Positions 1 to 8,840 of a stretch of 58,910 nucleotides of DNA are shown here, piece by piece. A model generated the notes under the pieces. It was not told where the DNA came from. It saw only the letters and a list, made by a program, of their open reading frames with translations, and did not search any database. The stretch is from Comamonadaceae bacterium. GTDB lineage: Bacteria > Pseudomonadota > Gammaproteobacteria > Burkholderiales > Burkholderiaceae_C. The stretch spans positions 1 to 58,910 of the forward strand of contig JAUMYU010000006.1 in the NCBI GenBank assembly GCA_030528485.1, read 5' to 3'. The stretch's first letter is position 1. Every line of letters starts with the position of its first letter. The position numbers and the translations under genes were made by a program.

Positions 1-75
1 AAGCCAAGAACTATAACACAACTTCAGCAAACTGCAAACAAAATTCGGGGAAGTTTTAACAAGCCCTGCTTCCCT

Positions 76-1065
76 ATGATGATTAGCATGCAAGAGTCTT
101 GGATTGTTGTGGTGCTGGCATTGGTGCTGGATCGTTTCATGGGGGAGCCTGCGGTGCGTTGGCATCCCGTGGTTTGGATGGGGGCTTCGCTTGATGCCAT
201 GCAGCGTTGGGTTTTTAAAGCACATGCCGAAAGGGCCTTGTTTTGGCGAGGCGCTTCGGGGTGGCTTGTATTGACTGGGGCGTGGGTGGGCTGCGCCTGG
301 TTGGTGCAGTGGGGGCTTGCGCAGTTGCACTGGGGTGTGGCGTGTTTGCTCACGGCTGTTTTGCTCAAGCCCATGTTTGCTTGGCGCATGTTGCGTGGGG
401 AGGCTCTGGCGGTGGAGCACGCTTTGCGCCAATCGCTTGCGCAAGGGCAGCAGCAGTTGGCGCGCCTGGTCAGCCGCGATGTGCATCAGCTTCAGCCCGC
501 GCAGGTGCGTGAAAGCGCTATCGAGTCTTTGGCGGAAAACTTCAGCGACTCGGTTTTCGCGCCGCTGTTTTGGTTTGTATTGCTGGGTTTGCCTGGGGCG
601 GTTTTGTACCGTTTTGCCAACACGGCGGATGCGATGTGGGGCTATCCCGGTTGGCGCGCTGGCCGCGATTGGCAGTGGGCGGGCAAATGGGCCGCTCGCG
701 CGGACGATGTGCTGTCTTATCTGCCGGCCAGGCTCACGGCGCTGGCATTGCTGGTTGCCAATGGGCGTGTCATTCAAAAGAGCGGCGTCGGTTGGCGGCA
801 CGTACTGGAGCGCCTTATCCATAACGCGCGGCAAACGCCATCGCCCAATAGCGGCTGGCCGATGAGCGCCATGGCGTTGCTGCTGGATGTGCGCTTGAGC
901 AAGCCGGACGTGTACGTCCTCCACCCCGAAGGGGCCAGCCCCGGCCTCCACTCGCTTGAAGCGGCGGCGCGGATGGCGCGGCGCGCCTTGCATCTGGCGT
1001 GCTGGGGGCTGGGCTTGTTGGCGTGCCTTCCATTATTGACGTTTTGGTTAACCAATCCTCTTTAA
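76..1065 (+). CDS. cobD: Adenosylcobinamide-phosphate synthase (CbiB/CobD family)
   Basis: Inner-membrane enzyme of adenosylcobalamin synthesis. It attaches the aminopropanol (phosphate) arm to adenosylcobyric acid. The 329-residue product starts with the family hallmark LDRFMGEPAVRWHPVVWMG (about residues 15-33) and holds the conserved ESLAENFSDSVFAPLFW block near residue 150. Several hydrophobic segments, including one at the extreme C terminus, fit a polytopic membrane protein, and the length is normal for the family. ATGs at 76, 79 and 88 are all possible starts, and no strong ribosome-binding site separates them. The next gene, cobC, acts in the same arm-building step, but an inverted repeat lies between the two. 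No cobalamin riboswitch is visible in the 75 bases upstream. Confidence 0.9.
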   Translation: MMISMQESWIVVVLALVLDRFMGEPAVRWHPVVWMGASLDAMQRWVFKAHAERALFWRGASGWLVLTGAWVGCAWLVQWGLAQLHWGVACLLTAVLLKPMFAWRMLRGEALAVEHALRQSLAQGQQQLARLVSRDVHQLQPAQVRESAIESLAENFSDSVFAPLFWFVLLGLPGAVLYRFANTADAMWGYPGWRAGRDWQWAGKWAARADDVLSYLPARLTALALLVANGRVIQKSGVGWRHVLERLIHNARQTPSPNSGWPMSAMALLLDVRLSKPDVYVLHPEGASPGLHSLEAAARMARRALHLACWGLGLLACLPLLTFWLTNPL

Positions 1066-1066
1066 A

Positions 1067-1141
1067 TTATCGATCAATAGGAAATAAAATTGTCAAGTTT
1101 TGGCAATTCGGTAATTAAGTGACATTTACTTTGATCGATAA
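1067..1141. repeat. Dispersed ~75 bp palindromic element, copy 1
   Basis: It begins two bases after the cobD stop and fills most of the cobD-cobC gap. The ends are a perfect 11-bp inverted repeat, TTATCGATCAA and TTGATCGATAA. The interior is AT-rich and contains TTTTGGCA, a degenerate form of the family core. Confidence 0.7.
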
Positions 1142-1149
1142 AGCACCCC

Positions 1150-2340
1150 ATGTCCCTCTTGCCAGCTTTCTTTTCCCATCAGCATGGCGGCGCCGATGGC
1201 CTGGGCCTTGCGCCGTGGGATTTTTCCACCAACAGCAACGCCTATGGCCCTTGCCCAGCCGCGCTGGCGCGGGTGCGCCAAGCCGATGCCAGCCATTACC
1301 CCGATCCGCATTACCACGCGCTGCGCGAGGCGCTGGCCGATTGGCATGGCGTGGCGCGCGAGCGGGTGTTGCTGGGCGCCAGCAGCAGCGAATTGATCCA
1401 TCGCATCCACCTCTGGGCACGCTTGCAGGGCATCGCCACCGTGTGTATTCCCCAGCCGGCGTATGGCGACTATGCCCAGCAGGCACAGGCCCTGGGTTTG
1501 CAAGTGCGCTGGCGCTCTCTCCAAACCGGCGGCGCGCATGCCCCCACAATCGCCGACGATGTCACCGACAATGGCGGGCTGCATTGGGCTTGCTCGCCCT
1601 CTAGCCCGCTGGGCTGGCCTGACCCCATCTTGCCGCACTGGCAACAGGCGGGCGCTGCGGCCCAAGCGAGTGCACTGCGGCGGTTTCTCGATGCGGCCTA
1701 TGCCCCGCTGGACTTGACGCAGCCGGGCGAGCCGCCTACAGATTGGCTGGCCGCAGCGCGCCAACGCCCTTATTGGCAACTGTTTTCACCCAATAAATCC
1801 TTGGGGCTCACCGGCGTGCGCGCCGCCTACGCCATCGCACCGCCGCTCACAGCGGCCAACGCCCCAGCGTGGAAAGCCATGCAACAAGCCTTGCCCGCCC
1901 TGGCCCCCTCCTGGCCTATCGGCGCGCATGGCGTGGCGCTGCTGCATGCCTGGACGGATCGCCGCGTGCATGCCTGGCTGGCCCAAACGCGCCTGCAATT
2001 GGCCCAGCTCAAGCAGCGCCAAATCGCCCTTTGCACATCGCTGGGCTGGCAGGTATTGCCAGGCAGCCAAACGCCGTACTTCGCCGCCCGGCCCTTGCCC
2101 CATGTGTGGCAAGCCTGTGTGCAAGGCCAGATCCGCCCGGAGCAGGCGCACGCGCTGTTTTCGCAAGTGCTGGCGCACCTGCGCCAGGCAGGCGTCAAGC
2201 TGCGTGATACCGCATCCATGGGCCTGCCGCTGCACGTGCGCGTCAGCGCCCAATTGCCAGCGGCGCAAGACGCGCTCGCACACGCCTGGCACAGCCTGCC
2301 CGCACGGCTGAAAGATGGAGTGGAGGGGTTTACAGGCTGA
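1150..2340 (+). CDS. cobC: Threonine-phosphate decarboxylase-like PLP aminotransferase (CobC/CobD family)
   Basis: Fold-type I PLP enzyme that probably makes (R)-1-amino-2-propanol phosphate from L-threonine phosphate for the cobalamin lower-arm linker. The 396-residue protein has the N-terminal DFSTNSNAYGP segment typical of the family, HYPDPHYHALREALA near residue 50, and SPNKSLGLTG with K216 as the likely Schiff-base lysine. ATG 1150 is the first ATG of a frame open from the repeat. It lies 84 bases after cobD, which supports the pathway assignment. The C terminus overlaps the end of convergent pdxY by 11 bp. A histidinol-phosphate aminotransferase is the main alternative from fold alone, but the neighbour argues for cobalamin. 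Confidence 0.82.
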   Translation: MSLLPAFFSHQHGGADGLGLAPWDFSTNSNAYGPCPAALARVRQADASHYPDPHYHALREALADWHGVARERVLLGASSSELIHRIHLWARLQGIATVCIPQPAYGDYAQQAQALGLQVRWRSLQTGGAHAPTIADDVTDNGGLHWACSPSSPLGWPDPILPHWQQAGAAAQASALRRFLDAAYAPLDLTQPGEPPTDWLAAARQRPYWQLFSPNKSLGLTGVRAAYAIAPPLTAANAPAWKAMQQALPALAPSWPIGAHGVALLHAWTDRRVHAWLAQTRLQLAQLKQRQIALCTSLGWQVLPGSQTPYFAARPLPHVWQACVQGQIRPEQAHALFSQVLAHLRQAGVKLRDTASMGLPLHVRVSAQLPAAQDALAHAWHSLPARLKDGVEGFTG

Positions 2341-3190
2341 CCGCCTCAAAGCGCGCTTGCGGCGCCACGATCTGCGCCTGCTGCGCGATCAGCGGCAAAT
2401 CGCGCCGCCCCGGCGTTGTGTGGCGCACCAGCTCGTACAGGCTGGCAGTGGCCAGCGCCAGCGCATCCGGCCAGGTTTTTTGTTGCAGCAAATGGGCCAG
2501 CAAGATGGCCGCAAATGCATCGCCCATGCCGTTGGGCAGCGGCGTGAGGTCGATCACGGGCGTATGCACCGCCCAGGCCGTGCGGGCGGTAATGGCCACC
2601 GTCGCCAACTGGCCGGTGGGGATATCGGGCGTCATCAAGCTGGTGATGACCACCGTTTTGCCGCTGTCACCGATATGGCGGCGCGCCACTTCCAGTGCGT
2701 GGGCGGTGGAAGTCAGGCTCACCCCGCCCATCAACTGCTCAAACTCGAACTGGTTGGGCGTGATGATGTCGGCGGCGGGCAAGGTGTGGTCGCGGTGGTA
2801 CTCCGGGATACCCGGGCGCACAAACACCCCGCGCCCCACGTCGCCAAACACCGGATCGCACAGGTACAACGCCTGCGGGTTGTGCTGCTTGACGCGGCCC
2901 ACCACGTCCAGAATCGCATCGCCAATGCTGCTGTCGCCCATGTAGCCCGAGAGCACGGCCGCCACCTCGGGCAGCACCCCCCGCTCCTCCAGCCCCAGAA
3001 ACACGTCGCGCAAATGCGCCACGTCGAACACCTGCCCGCGAAACGCGCCATAACCCGTGTGGTTGGAGAACTGGACGGTGTGCACGGGCAGCACCTCCAT
3101 GCCCAGCCGCTGCATGGGAAACACCGCAGACGAGTTGCCAGCGTGCCCATACGCCACGTGGGATTGAACGGAAAGAATCAAAGCAGTCAT
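2330..3190 (-). CDS. pdxY: Pyridoxal kinase PdxY
   Basis: ATP-dependent kinase of the ribokinase-like PdxK/PdxY family that salvages pyridoxal to pyridoxal 5'-phosphate. The 286-residue protein begins MTALILSVQSHVAYGHAGNSS. It has QFSNHTGYG (substrate side), a YLCDPVFGD block, TPNQFEFEQL, and the C-terminal anion-hole/catalytic motif LPNGMGDAFAA, with G-x-GD conserved. The open frame runs much further upstream through the antisense of gspF. I chose the ATG at 3190 because homology begins exactly there. It is convergent with cobC (11-bp overlap) and diverges from gspF, 150 bases away. Confidence 0.93.
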   Translation of the reverse strand: MTALILSVQSHVAYGHAGNSSAVFPMQRLGMEVLPVHTVQFSNHTGYGAFRGQVFDVAHLRDVFLGLEERGVLPEVAAVLSGYMGDSSIGDAILDVVGRVKQHNPQALYLCDPVFGDVGRGVFVRPGIPEYHRDHTLPAADIITPNQFEFEQLMGGVSLTSTAHALEVARRHIGDSGKTVVITSLMTPDIPTGQLATVAITARTAWAVHTPVIDLTPLPNGMGDAFAAILLAHLLQQKTWPDALALATASLYELVRHTTPGRRDLPLIAQQAQIVAPQARFEAVSL

Positions 3191-3340
3191 GAGATCAGAG
3201 GGATGAAACAAGGGGGAAAAACGGGCGCGAAGTATGCACGCAAACCCGCGCCCACCCCGCGGCGGCCATGCACAATGCGCCCCGGCCATGCCGCGCCATC
3301 GACGCCCATCGCCACCCATCCCATTCACCCGCCAGTCCCC

Positions 3341-4558
3341 ATGCCCGCCTACTCCTTCGACGCCATCGACGCCCAGGGCCAATCGCGCAAAGGCACGATT
3401 GAAGCCGATTCCGCCCGCGCCGCCCGCTCGCACCTGCGCGCGCAAGCACTGGTGCCGCTGGCCGTTGAACCGCTGGCCGCCAGCGCCGCGGCCGGCCAGG
3501 CGCAACCGCGCTGGGCGCGCCGCACCTTCAACGCCACCACCCTGGCGATCTGGACGCGCCAGCTCGCCGGCCTGGTCGGCTCCGGCCTGCCGCTCGAGCG
3601 CGCCCTGGCCATGCTGGCCGAAGAAGCGCCCGACGAACGCCAGCAACACCTCATCGCCAGCCTGCGCGCCGAAATCAACGGCGGCGCCAGCTTCGCCCAG
3701 GCCCTCTCGGCCTGGCCGCACACCTTCTCCGACGTCTATATCGCCACCATCGGCGCGGGCGAGCACAGCGGCGAGCTGGCCCTGGTGCTGGAGCGCCTGG
3801 CCGACGAGCTGGAAAGCCGCCAGGCCCTGCAAGCGCAAATCACCGGCGCGGCGCTCTATCCCGCCATCGTCACCCTCACCGGCATCCTCATCGTCACCTT
3901 TTTGCTCAGCTACGTCGTGCCCCAGGTCGCCAGCGTCTTTGCCGGCAACGGCCGCAGCCTGCCGTGGCTGACCGACATCCTGCTGCGCATCAGCGGCCTC
4001 ATCCGCGCCGGGGGCCTGTGGTTTGCCATCGCCCTGGTGCTGCTCGGCCTGCTCTGGCGCGCCCTGCTGCGCATCCCCGCCCAGCGCGAAAAAATCGATG
4101 CCGCCTGGCTGCGCCTGCCCCTGCTGGGGCGGCTGGCCGCGCAATACAACGCCGCGCGCTTTGCCTCCACCCTCGCCATGCTCAGCGGCGCGGGCGTGCC
4201 CATCCTCAAAGCCCTGCAAGCCGCCGCCGAAACCGTGGGCAACCGCAGCATGCGCCGCGATGCGCTCGACGCCCTGGCCCTCGTGCGCGAAGGCGCGCCG
4301 CTGGGCGCAGCACTGGCGCAGAAAAAACGCTACCCCACCCTGCTGGCCATGTTTGCGCGCCTGGGCGAACAAACCGGCGAGCTGCCCCTGATGCTGGAGC
4401 GCGCCGCTCGCCAGTTGCAAAGCGAAGTCCAGCGCCGCGCCGTGCGGCTGGCCACCTTGCTCGAACCCCTGCTCATCGTCGCCATGGGCGTGGCCGTCAT
4501 GGTCATCGTGCTGGCCGTGCTGCTGCCCATCATCCAGATGAACACCCTGGTCAAGTAA
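3341..4558 (+). CDS. gspF: Type II secretion system inner-membrane protein F (GspF/PilC family)
   Basis: Polytopic platform protein of type II secretion or type IV pilus assembly. The 405-residue product has the GspF N terminus (MPAYSFDAIDAQGQSRKGTIE), two T2SSF domains (about 70-190 and 270-395), and hydrophobic segments near 170-195, 225-245 and 380-400. The C-terminal end LLPIIQMNTLVK is typical of GspF rather than PilC. The ATG at 3341 was chosen because similarity begins there; the longer open frame upstream is antisense of pdxY. No gspE, gspG or other gsp gene is nearby, so it is an orphan member of its complex in this window. Confidence 0.88.
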   Translation: MPAYSFDAIDAQGQSRKGTIEADSARAARSHLRAQALVPLAVEPLAASAAAGQAQPRWARRTFNATTLAIWTRQLAGLVGSGLPLERALAMLAEEAPDERQQHLIASLRAEINGGASFAQALSAWPHTFSDVYIATIGAGEHSGELALVLERLADELESRQALQAQITGAALYPAIVTLTGILIVTFLLSYVVPQVASVFAGNGRSLPWLTDILLRISGLIRAGGLWFAIALVLLGLLWRALLRIPAQREKIDAAWLRLPLLGRLAAQYNAARFASTLAMLSGAGVPILKALQAAAETVGNRSMRRDALDALALVREGAPLGAALAQKKRYPTLLAMFARLGEQTGELPLMLERAARQLQSEVQRRAVRLATLLEPLLIVAMGVAVMVIVLAVLLPIIQMNTLVK

Positions 4559-4597
4559 CCCGGCCAACCCGCCCGCCCTTTGTCAAAGCCATTTTTC

Positions 4598-4673
4598 TAA
4601 ATCAATAGGAAAATAAATAAAGTATATATTGCTTGATATGCATCAATTGATTTTTACTTTGGTGTGTAATTTG
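4598..4673. repeat. Dispersed palindromic element, copy 2 (degenerate)
   Basis: AAATCAATAGGAAAATAAA on the left faces TTTTTACTTTGGTGTGTAATTT on the right. The left arm fits the family, the right is degenerate, and the GGCATGATGG core is only partly kept (TTGATATGCATC). It lies in the gspF-prfB gap. Confidence 0.5.
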
Positions 4674-4800
4674 CACGGCCTGCGCCGCTCGCCGCCCTGA
4701 CCGCCGTGCAGATCCCGGCCCAGGCCGCTATGCGAAAATCGCCCGTTTGTTCCGTTTTATCCGGCCCAGCCCGGCCCACACACACCGCAAGGAATTCATC

Positions 4801-5905
4801 ATGGAAGCAGAACGCATCAACCAAATCGCCGCGCAACTGGAAGACCTGAGCGCCCGCACCCAGGACTTACGGAGGTATCTTTGACTTCGATGCCAAATTC
4901 GAACGTCTGAGAACCGTCAACGCCGCGCTGGAAGACCCCGCCGTCTGGAACGACCCGAAAAAAGCCCAGGAGCTGGGCAAAGAGAAAAAACTGCTCGACG
5001 GCGTCGTGCTCACGCTCGAGCGCCTCACGCAAGAGCTGGCTGACAACGGCGAACTCTTTGAAATGGCCCGCGAAGAAGGCGACGACGCCAGCCTGGAAAC
5101 CATCGAAAGCCTGATCGACAGCCTCAAGCCCGATGTGGAGGAGCTGGAATTTCGCCGCATGTTCAGCCAGGAGGCCGACCCGCTCAACTGCTTCATCGAC
5201 ATCCAGGCCGGCGCTGGCGGCACCGAAGCCAACGACTGGGCCAGCATGCTGCTGCGCCAATACCTCAAATACGCCGAGCGCAAAGGCTTTGCCACCACCA
5301 TCGAGGACGAAACCCCCGGCGACGTCGCCGGCATCAAAAGCGCCACCATCAAAGTCGAAGGCGAATACGCCTACGGCCTGCTGCGCACCGAAAGCGGCGT
5401 GCACCGGCTGGTGCGCAAATCGCCCTTTGACTCCTCGGGCGGGCGCCACACCAGCTTTGCCTCGCTGTTCGTCTATCCGGAAATCGACGACTCCATCGAC
5501 ATCCAGATCAACCCCGCCGACGTGCGCGTGGACACCTACCGCGCCAGCGGCGCGGGCGGGCAGCACATCAACAAAACCGACTCGGCCGTGCGCCTGACGC
5601 ACATCCCCACCGGCATCGTCGTGCAATGCCAGGACGGGCGCAGCCAGCACAGCAACCGCGACGTGGCCTGGCAACGCCTGCGCTCGCGCCTGTACGACCT
5701 GGAGATGCGCAAACGCCTGGAAGCGCAGCAAAAACTCGAAGACACCAAAACCGACGTGGGCTGGGGCCACCAAATCCGCAGCTATGTGCTGGACAACAGC
5801 CGCATCAAGGATTTGCGCACCAACGTGGAAATCTCCAACACGCAAAAAGTGCTCGACGGCGATCTGGACGCCTTTATCGAAGCCTCGCTAAAACAAGGCG
5901 TCTGA
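4801..5905 (+). CDS. prfB: Peptide chain release factor 2, with programmed +1 frameshift
   Basis: Terminates translation at UGA and UAA. Two frames make one protein. Codons 1-27 run from ATG 4801 to an in-frame TGA at 4882-4884, and translation continues +1 at 4883 for 340 more residues, giving 367 in total, normal for RF2. The slip site is CTT TGA C, preceded by a Shine-Dalgarno-like GGAGG three bases upstream, the classic autoregulatory arrangement. The SPF anticodon tripeptide ([10 protein letters not shown]) and the peptidyl-hydrolysis motif GGQ ([14 protein letters not shown]) are both present. The start has a good ribosome-binding site (AAGGAATTC). The usual partner lysS does not follow. 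A convergent terminator lies downstream. Confidence 0.96.
4871..4885 (+). promoter_or_regulatory. RF2 programmed frameshift site
   Basis: GGAGGTATCTTTGAC: an internal Shine-Dalgarno-like GGAGG, the slippery CTT codon (4879-4881), a TGA stop (4882-4884) and a following C. This matches the known prfB autoregulation signal, in which scarce RF2 leads to +1 slippage and more RF2. Confidence 0.93.
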
Positions 5906-5924
5906 TCGCAAACCCGATCGCAAA

Positions 5925-6003
5925 AATTACAATTCAAAGTAAATTCAATTTGAATAGGAACATGCCAAAAAAAGGGTGTTTATTTGCTTTTTGAATTGTA
6001 ATT
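5925..6003 (-). repeat. Dispersed palindromic element, copy 3
   Basis: It has perfect 14-bp terminal inverted repeats, AATTACAATTCAAA and TTTGAATTGTAATT. The core reads CATGCC on the plus strand (GGCATG on minus). It follows prfB and sits just before the rho-independent hairpin. Confidence 0.72.
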
Positions 6004-6009
6004 TGTAAC

Positions 6010-6037
6010 AAAAAAGGCAGCTTTCGCTGCCTTTTTT
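6010..6037. terminator. Bidirectional rho-independent terminator
   Basis: AAAAAAGGCAGC, a TTTC loop, then GCTGCCTTTTTT. A-tract and T-tract flanks let it serve both prfB (plus) and the convergent GlsB-type gene (minus). Confidence 0.88.
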
Positions 6038-6065
6038 CATGGCCTTGTCAAAAGCCGCTCAAAGC

Positions 6066-6314
6066 TTACTTGTTCTTGCTCAACGCCCCCCAGAGGATGA
6101 GCAGCACGATGGCGCCCAGCACCGAAGCGACAAAGCCAGCCGGCTCGCCCGGCGCGTAAAAGTTGAGCTGCTGGCCCACAAAGCTGGCAAAAAACGAACC
6201 TGCAATGCCCAGCACCGCCGTCATGACCCAACCCAGGGCATCGCGGCCGGGCTTGAGCGCCCTTGCAATCAGGCCCACGACCAAGCCAATCAGAATCGTC
6301 CAAATAATGCTCAT
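6066..6314 (-). CDS. GlsB/YeaQ/YmgE-family small membrane protein
   Basis: An 82-residue, three-segment hydrophobic protein of the transglycosylase-associated (GlsB/YeaQ/YmgE) family, often linked to stress responses; its molecular function is unknown. Visible hallmarks are the N-terminal hydrophobic run ending in GLIARALKPGRD, a glycine-rich central TAVLGIAGSFFASFVGQQL, and the C-terminal helix GFVASVLGAIVLLILWG. The ATG at 6314 has an AAGGAAAAG ribosome-binding site just upstream on the minus strand. It lies 38 bases downstream of rnr on the same strand, so it may be cotranscribed with it. Confidence 0.85.
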   Translation of the reverse strand: MSIIWTILIGLVVGLIARALKPGRDALGWVMTAVLGIAGSFFASFVGQQLNFYAPGEPAGFVASVLGAIVLLILWGALSKNK

Positions 6315-6352
6315 CGCTTTTCCTTGTTAGGGTTGCCAAAAAAGGGGCGCGA

Positions 6353-8620
6353 TTATGCAGCTCCCTTTTTGCGCTTACCGACTTTGGCGCGAGAAACCTT
6401 ACTCCCTGCCTTGGAACCTTTCCCGGCATGTGCATCCTTGGCGCGGGCCGCTTTGCCGTTGGCCGCCTGCGATACGGCCCCGCCCGATTGACGGCCAGTT
6501 GAACGGCTGGCGCGCGCGCCTTCCCAAGGGCGCTCGTCATCCACGGGCGTGAAGTCAATCTTGCGCGCATCCAGATCCACGCGGCTGACCTGTACCTGCA
6601 AGCGCGTGCCCACGGCATAGCGCACGCCCGTGCGCTCGCCGCGCAGCTCCTGGCGAGCCTCGTCCCAGCGGAAATATTCGCTGCCCAGCTCGGTGACATG
6701 CACCAGGCCTTCCACAAACATCGCGTCCAGCGTCACGAAGATGCCAAAGTTGGTAGCCGCCGTCACCGTGCCGGCAAACACCTGGCCCAGGTGCTCGCGC
6801 ATGTATTGGCACTTCAGCCAGGCCTGCACATCGCGGCTGGCCTCATCGGCGCGGCGCTCATTGGCGCTGCAATGCAGGCCCGCCGCTTCCCAGGATTGGA
6901 GTTCGCGCTGATCGCGCTGCGCGCTTTTGCTTTTGCGCCCCCGCTTGCCCGCGCCCGCCTCTGACAGCTCCAGCTCCGGTGGCGGGGCCACTTTGGCGGC
7001 CAGCTTTTTGCGAAACGCCTCGGTCGCCGCGCCAGCCTCCGGAATGGCGGGCAGATGGTATTGGCCACCTTCAAGCATGGCTTTGAGCACGCGGTGCACC
7101 AGCAAGTCGGGGTAGCGGCGAATGGGGCTGGTGAAATGCGTGTACGCCCCATATGCCAGACCAAAATGGCCGCTGTTGTGCGGCGTGTAAATGGCCTGCT
7201 GCATGGAGCGCAGCAGCATGGCGTGGATTTGCTGGGCATCGGGCCGGTCTTTCGTGGCCTCGGCAATGCGCTGGAAATCGGCAGGCTGCGGATCGTCGCC
7301 AATGCTCAAGCCCAATCCCAACGCCTGCAGGTACGCGCGCAACACGTTTTGCCGCTCGGGCGTTGGCCCTTCATGCACGCGGTACAGCGCCTGATGGCTC
7401 TGGCTTTGCAGAAAATCCGCCGTACACACATTGGCAGCCAGCATGGCCTCTTCAATCAAGCGGTGCGCCTGGGTGCGCTCGCGCGGCACGATTTGCGTGA
7501 TGCGGCCGCTTTCTTCATCGCTGATGATTTGCGTCTCCACCGTCTCGAAATCCACCGCCCCGCGCGCCTGACGGCCCGCCAGCAACGCCTGGTACACGCC
7601 CTGCAAATGCGCGAACTCCGGCGCCAGCGCCTGGTACTGCCGCGCCAGCGGCGCATGCGGATGTTCCAGAATTTCAGCCACTTGCTCATACGTCATGCGC
7701 GCATGGCTGTGCATCACGGCGGGGTAGAACTGATAGGCATGCACCTCGCCCTTGGCCGTCACCAGCATGTCGCACACCATGCACAGGCGATCCACGCCCG
7801 GATTGAGCGAGCACAGCCCGTTGGAGAGCTTCTCCGGCAGCATCGGGATGACGCGGCGCGGAAAGTAAATACTGGTGGCGCGCTCAAACGCATCGGCATC
7901 GATTGCGCCGCCCGAGGGCACGTAATGGCTGACATCGGCAATGGCCACCAACAAGCGCCAACCCTTGCCGCGCCCGACTTTGGCTGGCTCGCAATACACG
8001 GCATCGTCGAAATCGCGCGCATCTTCGCCATCAATCGTCACCAGCGGCACATCGCGCAAATCGATGCGGCCGCGCCTGTCGGCCGCGCGCACCGTGGCGG
8101 GCAGCTTGGCGGCGGCCTTCTGGCACGCCTCGGAAAAGACATGCGGCACTTCGTATTTGCGCACCGCGATCTCGATCTCCATGCCCGCATCGTCCGCATC
8201 GCCCAGCACCTCCGCAATGCGGCCCACGGGCTGTACGTGCAGCGAAGGCGGCTGCGTCAATTCCGCCACCACCACTTGCCCCTCCTGCGCCTGGGCCAGC
8301 GCCGCATCGGGGACGAGAACATCCTGGCCATAGCGCCGATCCTCCGGCGCCACCAGCCACACGCCATGCTCCCTTAGCAGCCGCCCAACAATGGTGCGGG
8401 TTGGCCGCTCCAGAATATCCAGCACCCGGCCTTCGGGCCGCCCTTTGCGATCCAGCCGCACAATGCGCGCCTGCACCCTGTCGCGGTGCACCAACTGGCG
8501 CATTTCTTCCGGGGGGAGATACACATCGTCGGAGCCATCATCGGGCGTGATGAAACCGTGTCCTTCGCGTCGGCCCTGGACGGTGCCGACAATTTCTTGC
8601 GTCAAATAGCTTTTTTTCAA
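6353..8620 (-). CDS. rnr: Ribonuclease R
   Basis: 3'-5' exoribonuclease that degrades structured RNA and takes part in RNA quality control. From the TTG at 8620 the product is about 755 residues. It has a cold-shock-like N-terminal region (GRREGHGFITPDDG), an RNB catalytic domain with IDGEDARDFDDAVY (metal-binding aspartates), a C-terminal S1 domain (FAGTVTAATNFGIFVTLDAMFVEG is cut here to its ends FAGTV and MFVEG) and a Lys/Ala-rich basic tail. The open frame extends 24 codons further to 8692, but that start lies inside tRNA-Leu. The first plausible start clear of the tRNA is the TTG at 8620. The exact start is uncertain; the identity is not. Confidence 0.9.
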   Translation of the reverse strand: MKKSYLTQEIVGTVQGRREGHGFITPDDGSDDVYLPPEEMRQLVHRDRVQARIVRLDRKGRPEGRVLDILERPTRTIVGRLLREHGVWLVAPEDRRYGQDVLVPDAALAQAQEGQVVVAELTQPPSLHVQPVGRIAEVLGDADDAGMEIEIAVRKYEVPHVFSEACQKAAAKLPATVRAADRRGRIDLRDVPLVTIDGEDARDFDDAVYCEPAKVGRGKGWRLLVAIADVSHYVPSGGAIDADAFERATSIYFPRRVIPMLPEKLSNGLCSLNPGVDRLCMVCDMLVTAKGEVHAYQFYPAVMHSHARMTYEQVAEILEHPHAPLARQYQALAPEFAHLQGVYQALLAGRQARGAVDFETVETQIISDEESGRITQIVPRERTQAHRLIEEAMLAANVCTADFLQSQSHQALYRVHEGPTPERQNVLRAYLQALGLGLSIGDDPQPADFQRIAEATKDRPDAQQIHAMLLRSMQQAIYTPHNSGHFGLAYGAYTHFTSPIRRYPDLLVHRVLKAMLEGGQYHLPAIPEAGAATEAFRKKLAAKVAPPPELELSEAGAGKRGRKSKSAQRDQRELQSWEAAGLHCSANERRADEASRDVQAWLKCQYMREHLGQVFAGTVTAATNFGIFVTLDAMFVEGLVHVTELGSEYFRWDEARQELRGERTGVRYAVGTRLQVQVSRVDLDARKIDFTPVDDERPWEGARASRSTGRQSGGAVSQAANGKAARAKDAHAGKGSKAGSKVSRAKVGKRKKGAA

Positions 8621-8664
8621 TTCAGATCCATTTTTTGGTATTACAATGCCGTCTTTCCTGAAGT

Positions 8665-8751
8665 GCCCAGGTGGCGGAATTGGTAGACGCACTAGCTTCA
8701 GGTGCTAGCGGGGGCAACTCCGTGGAGGTTCGAGTCCTCTCCTGGGCACCA
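8665..8751 (+). tRNA. tRNA-Leu (anticodon CAG)
   Basis: An 87-nt class II tRNA with an encoded CCA end. The acceptor stem is GCCCAGG with CCTGGGC. The D-arm contains TGGTAGACGC. The anticodon stem CTAGC/GCTAG encloses the loop TTCAGGT, giving CAG. There is a long variable arm and the T-loop GTTCGAGTC. It lies between divergent rnr and pilR. Confidence 0.97.
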
Positions 8752-8760
8752 AGTTTAACG

Positions 8761-8790
8761 AAGAAAGCCACTCATCCGAGTGGCTTTCTT
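8761..8790 (+). terminator. Rho-independent terminator after tRNA-Leu
   Basis: A perfect 13-bp stem, AAGAAAGCCACTC and GAGTGGCTTTCTT, with an ATCC loop, ten bases after the tRNA. Confidence 0.88.
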
Positions 8791-8840
8791 GCTTTCCGGG
8801 CAGGCCAGAACAATGTCGGCAGCGCGCAGATAATCGCGCC

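Noticed and set aside
2330-4567. A single 745-residue minus-strand protein containing PdxY
   Set aside because: Only the part from 3190 down is PdxY; the N-terminal half is antisense of gspF with a low-complexity Gly/Gln composition.
4882-4884. Nonsense mutation making prfB a pseudogene
   Set aside because: The stop is the programmed frameshift site with all conserved signals, and the downstream frame is intact.
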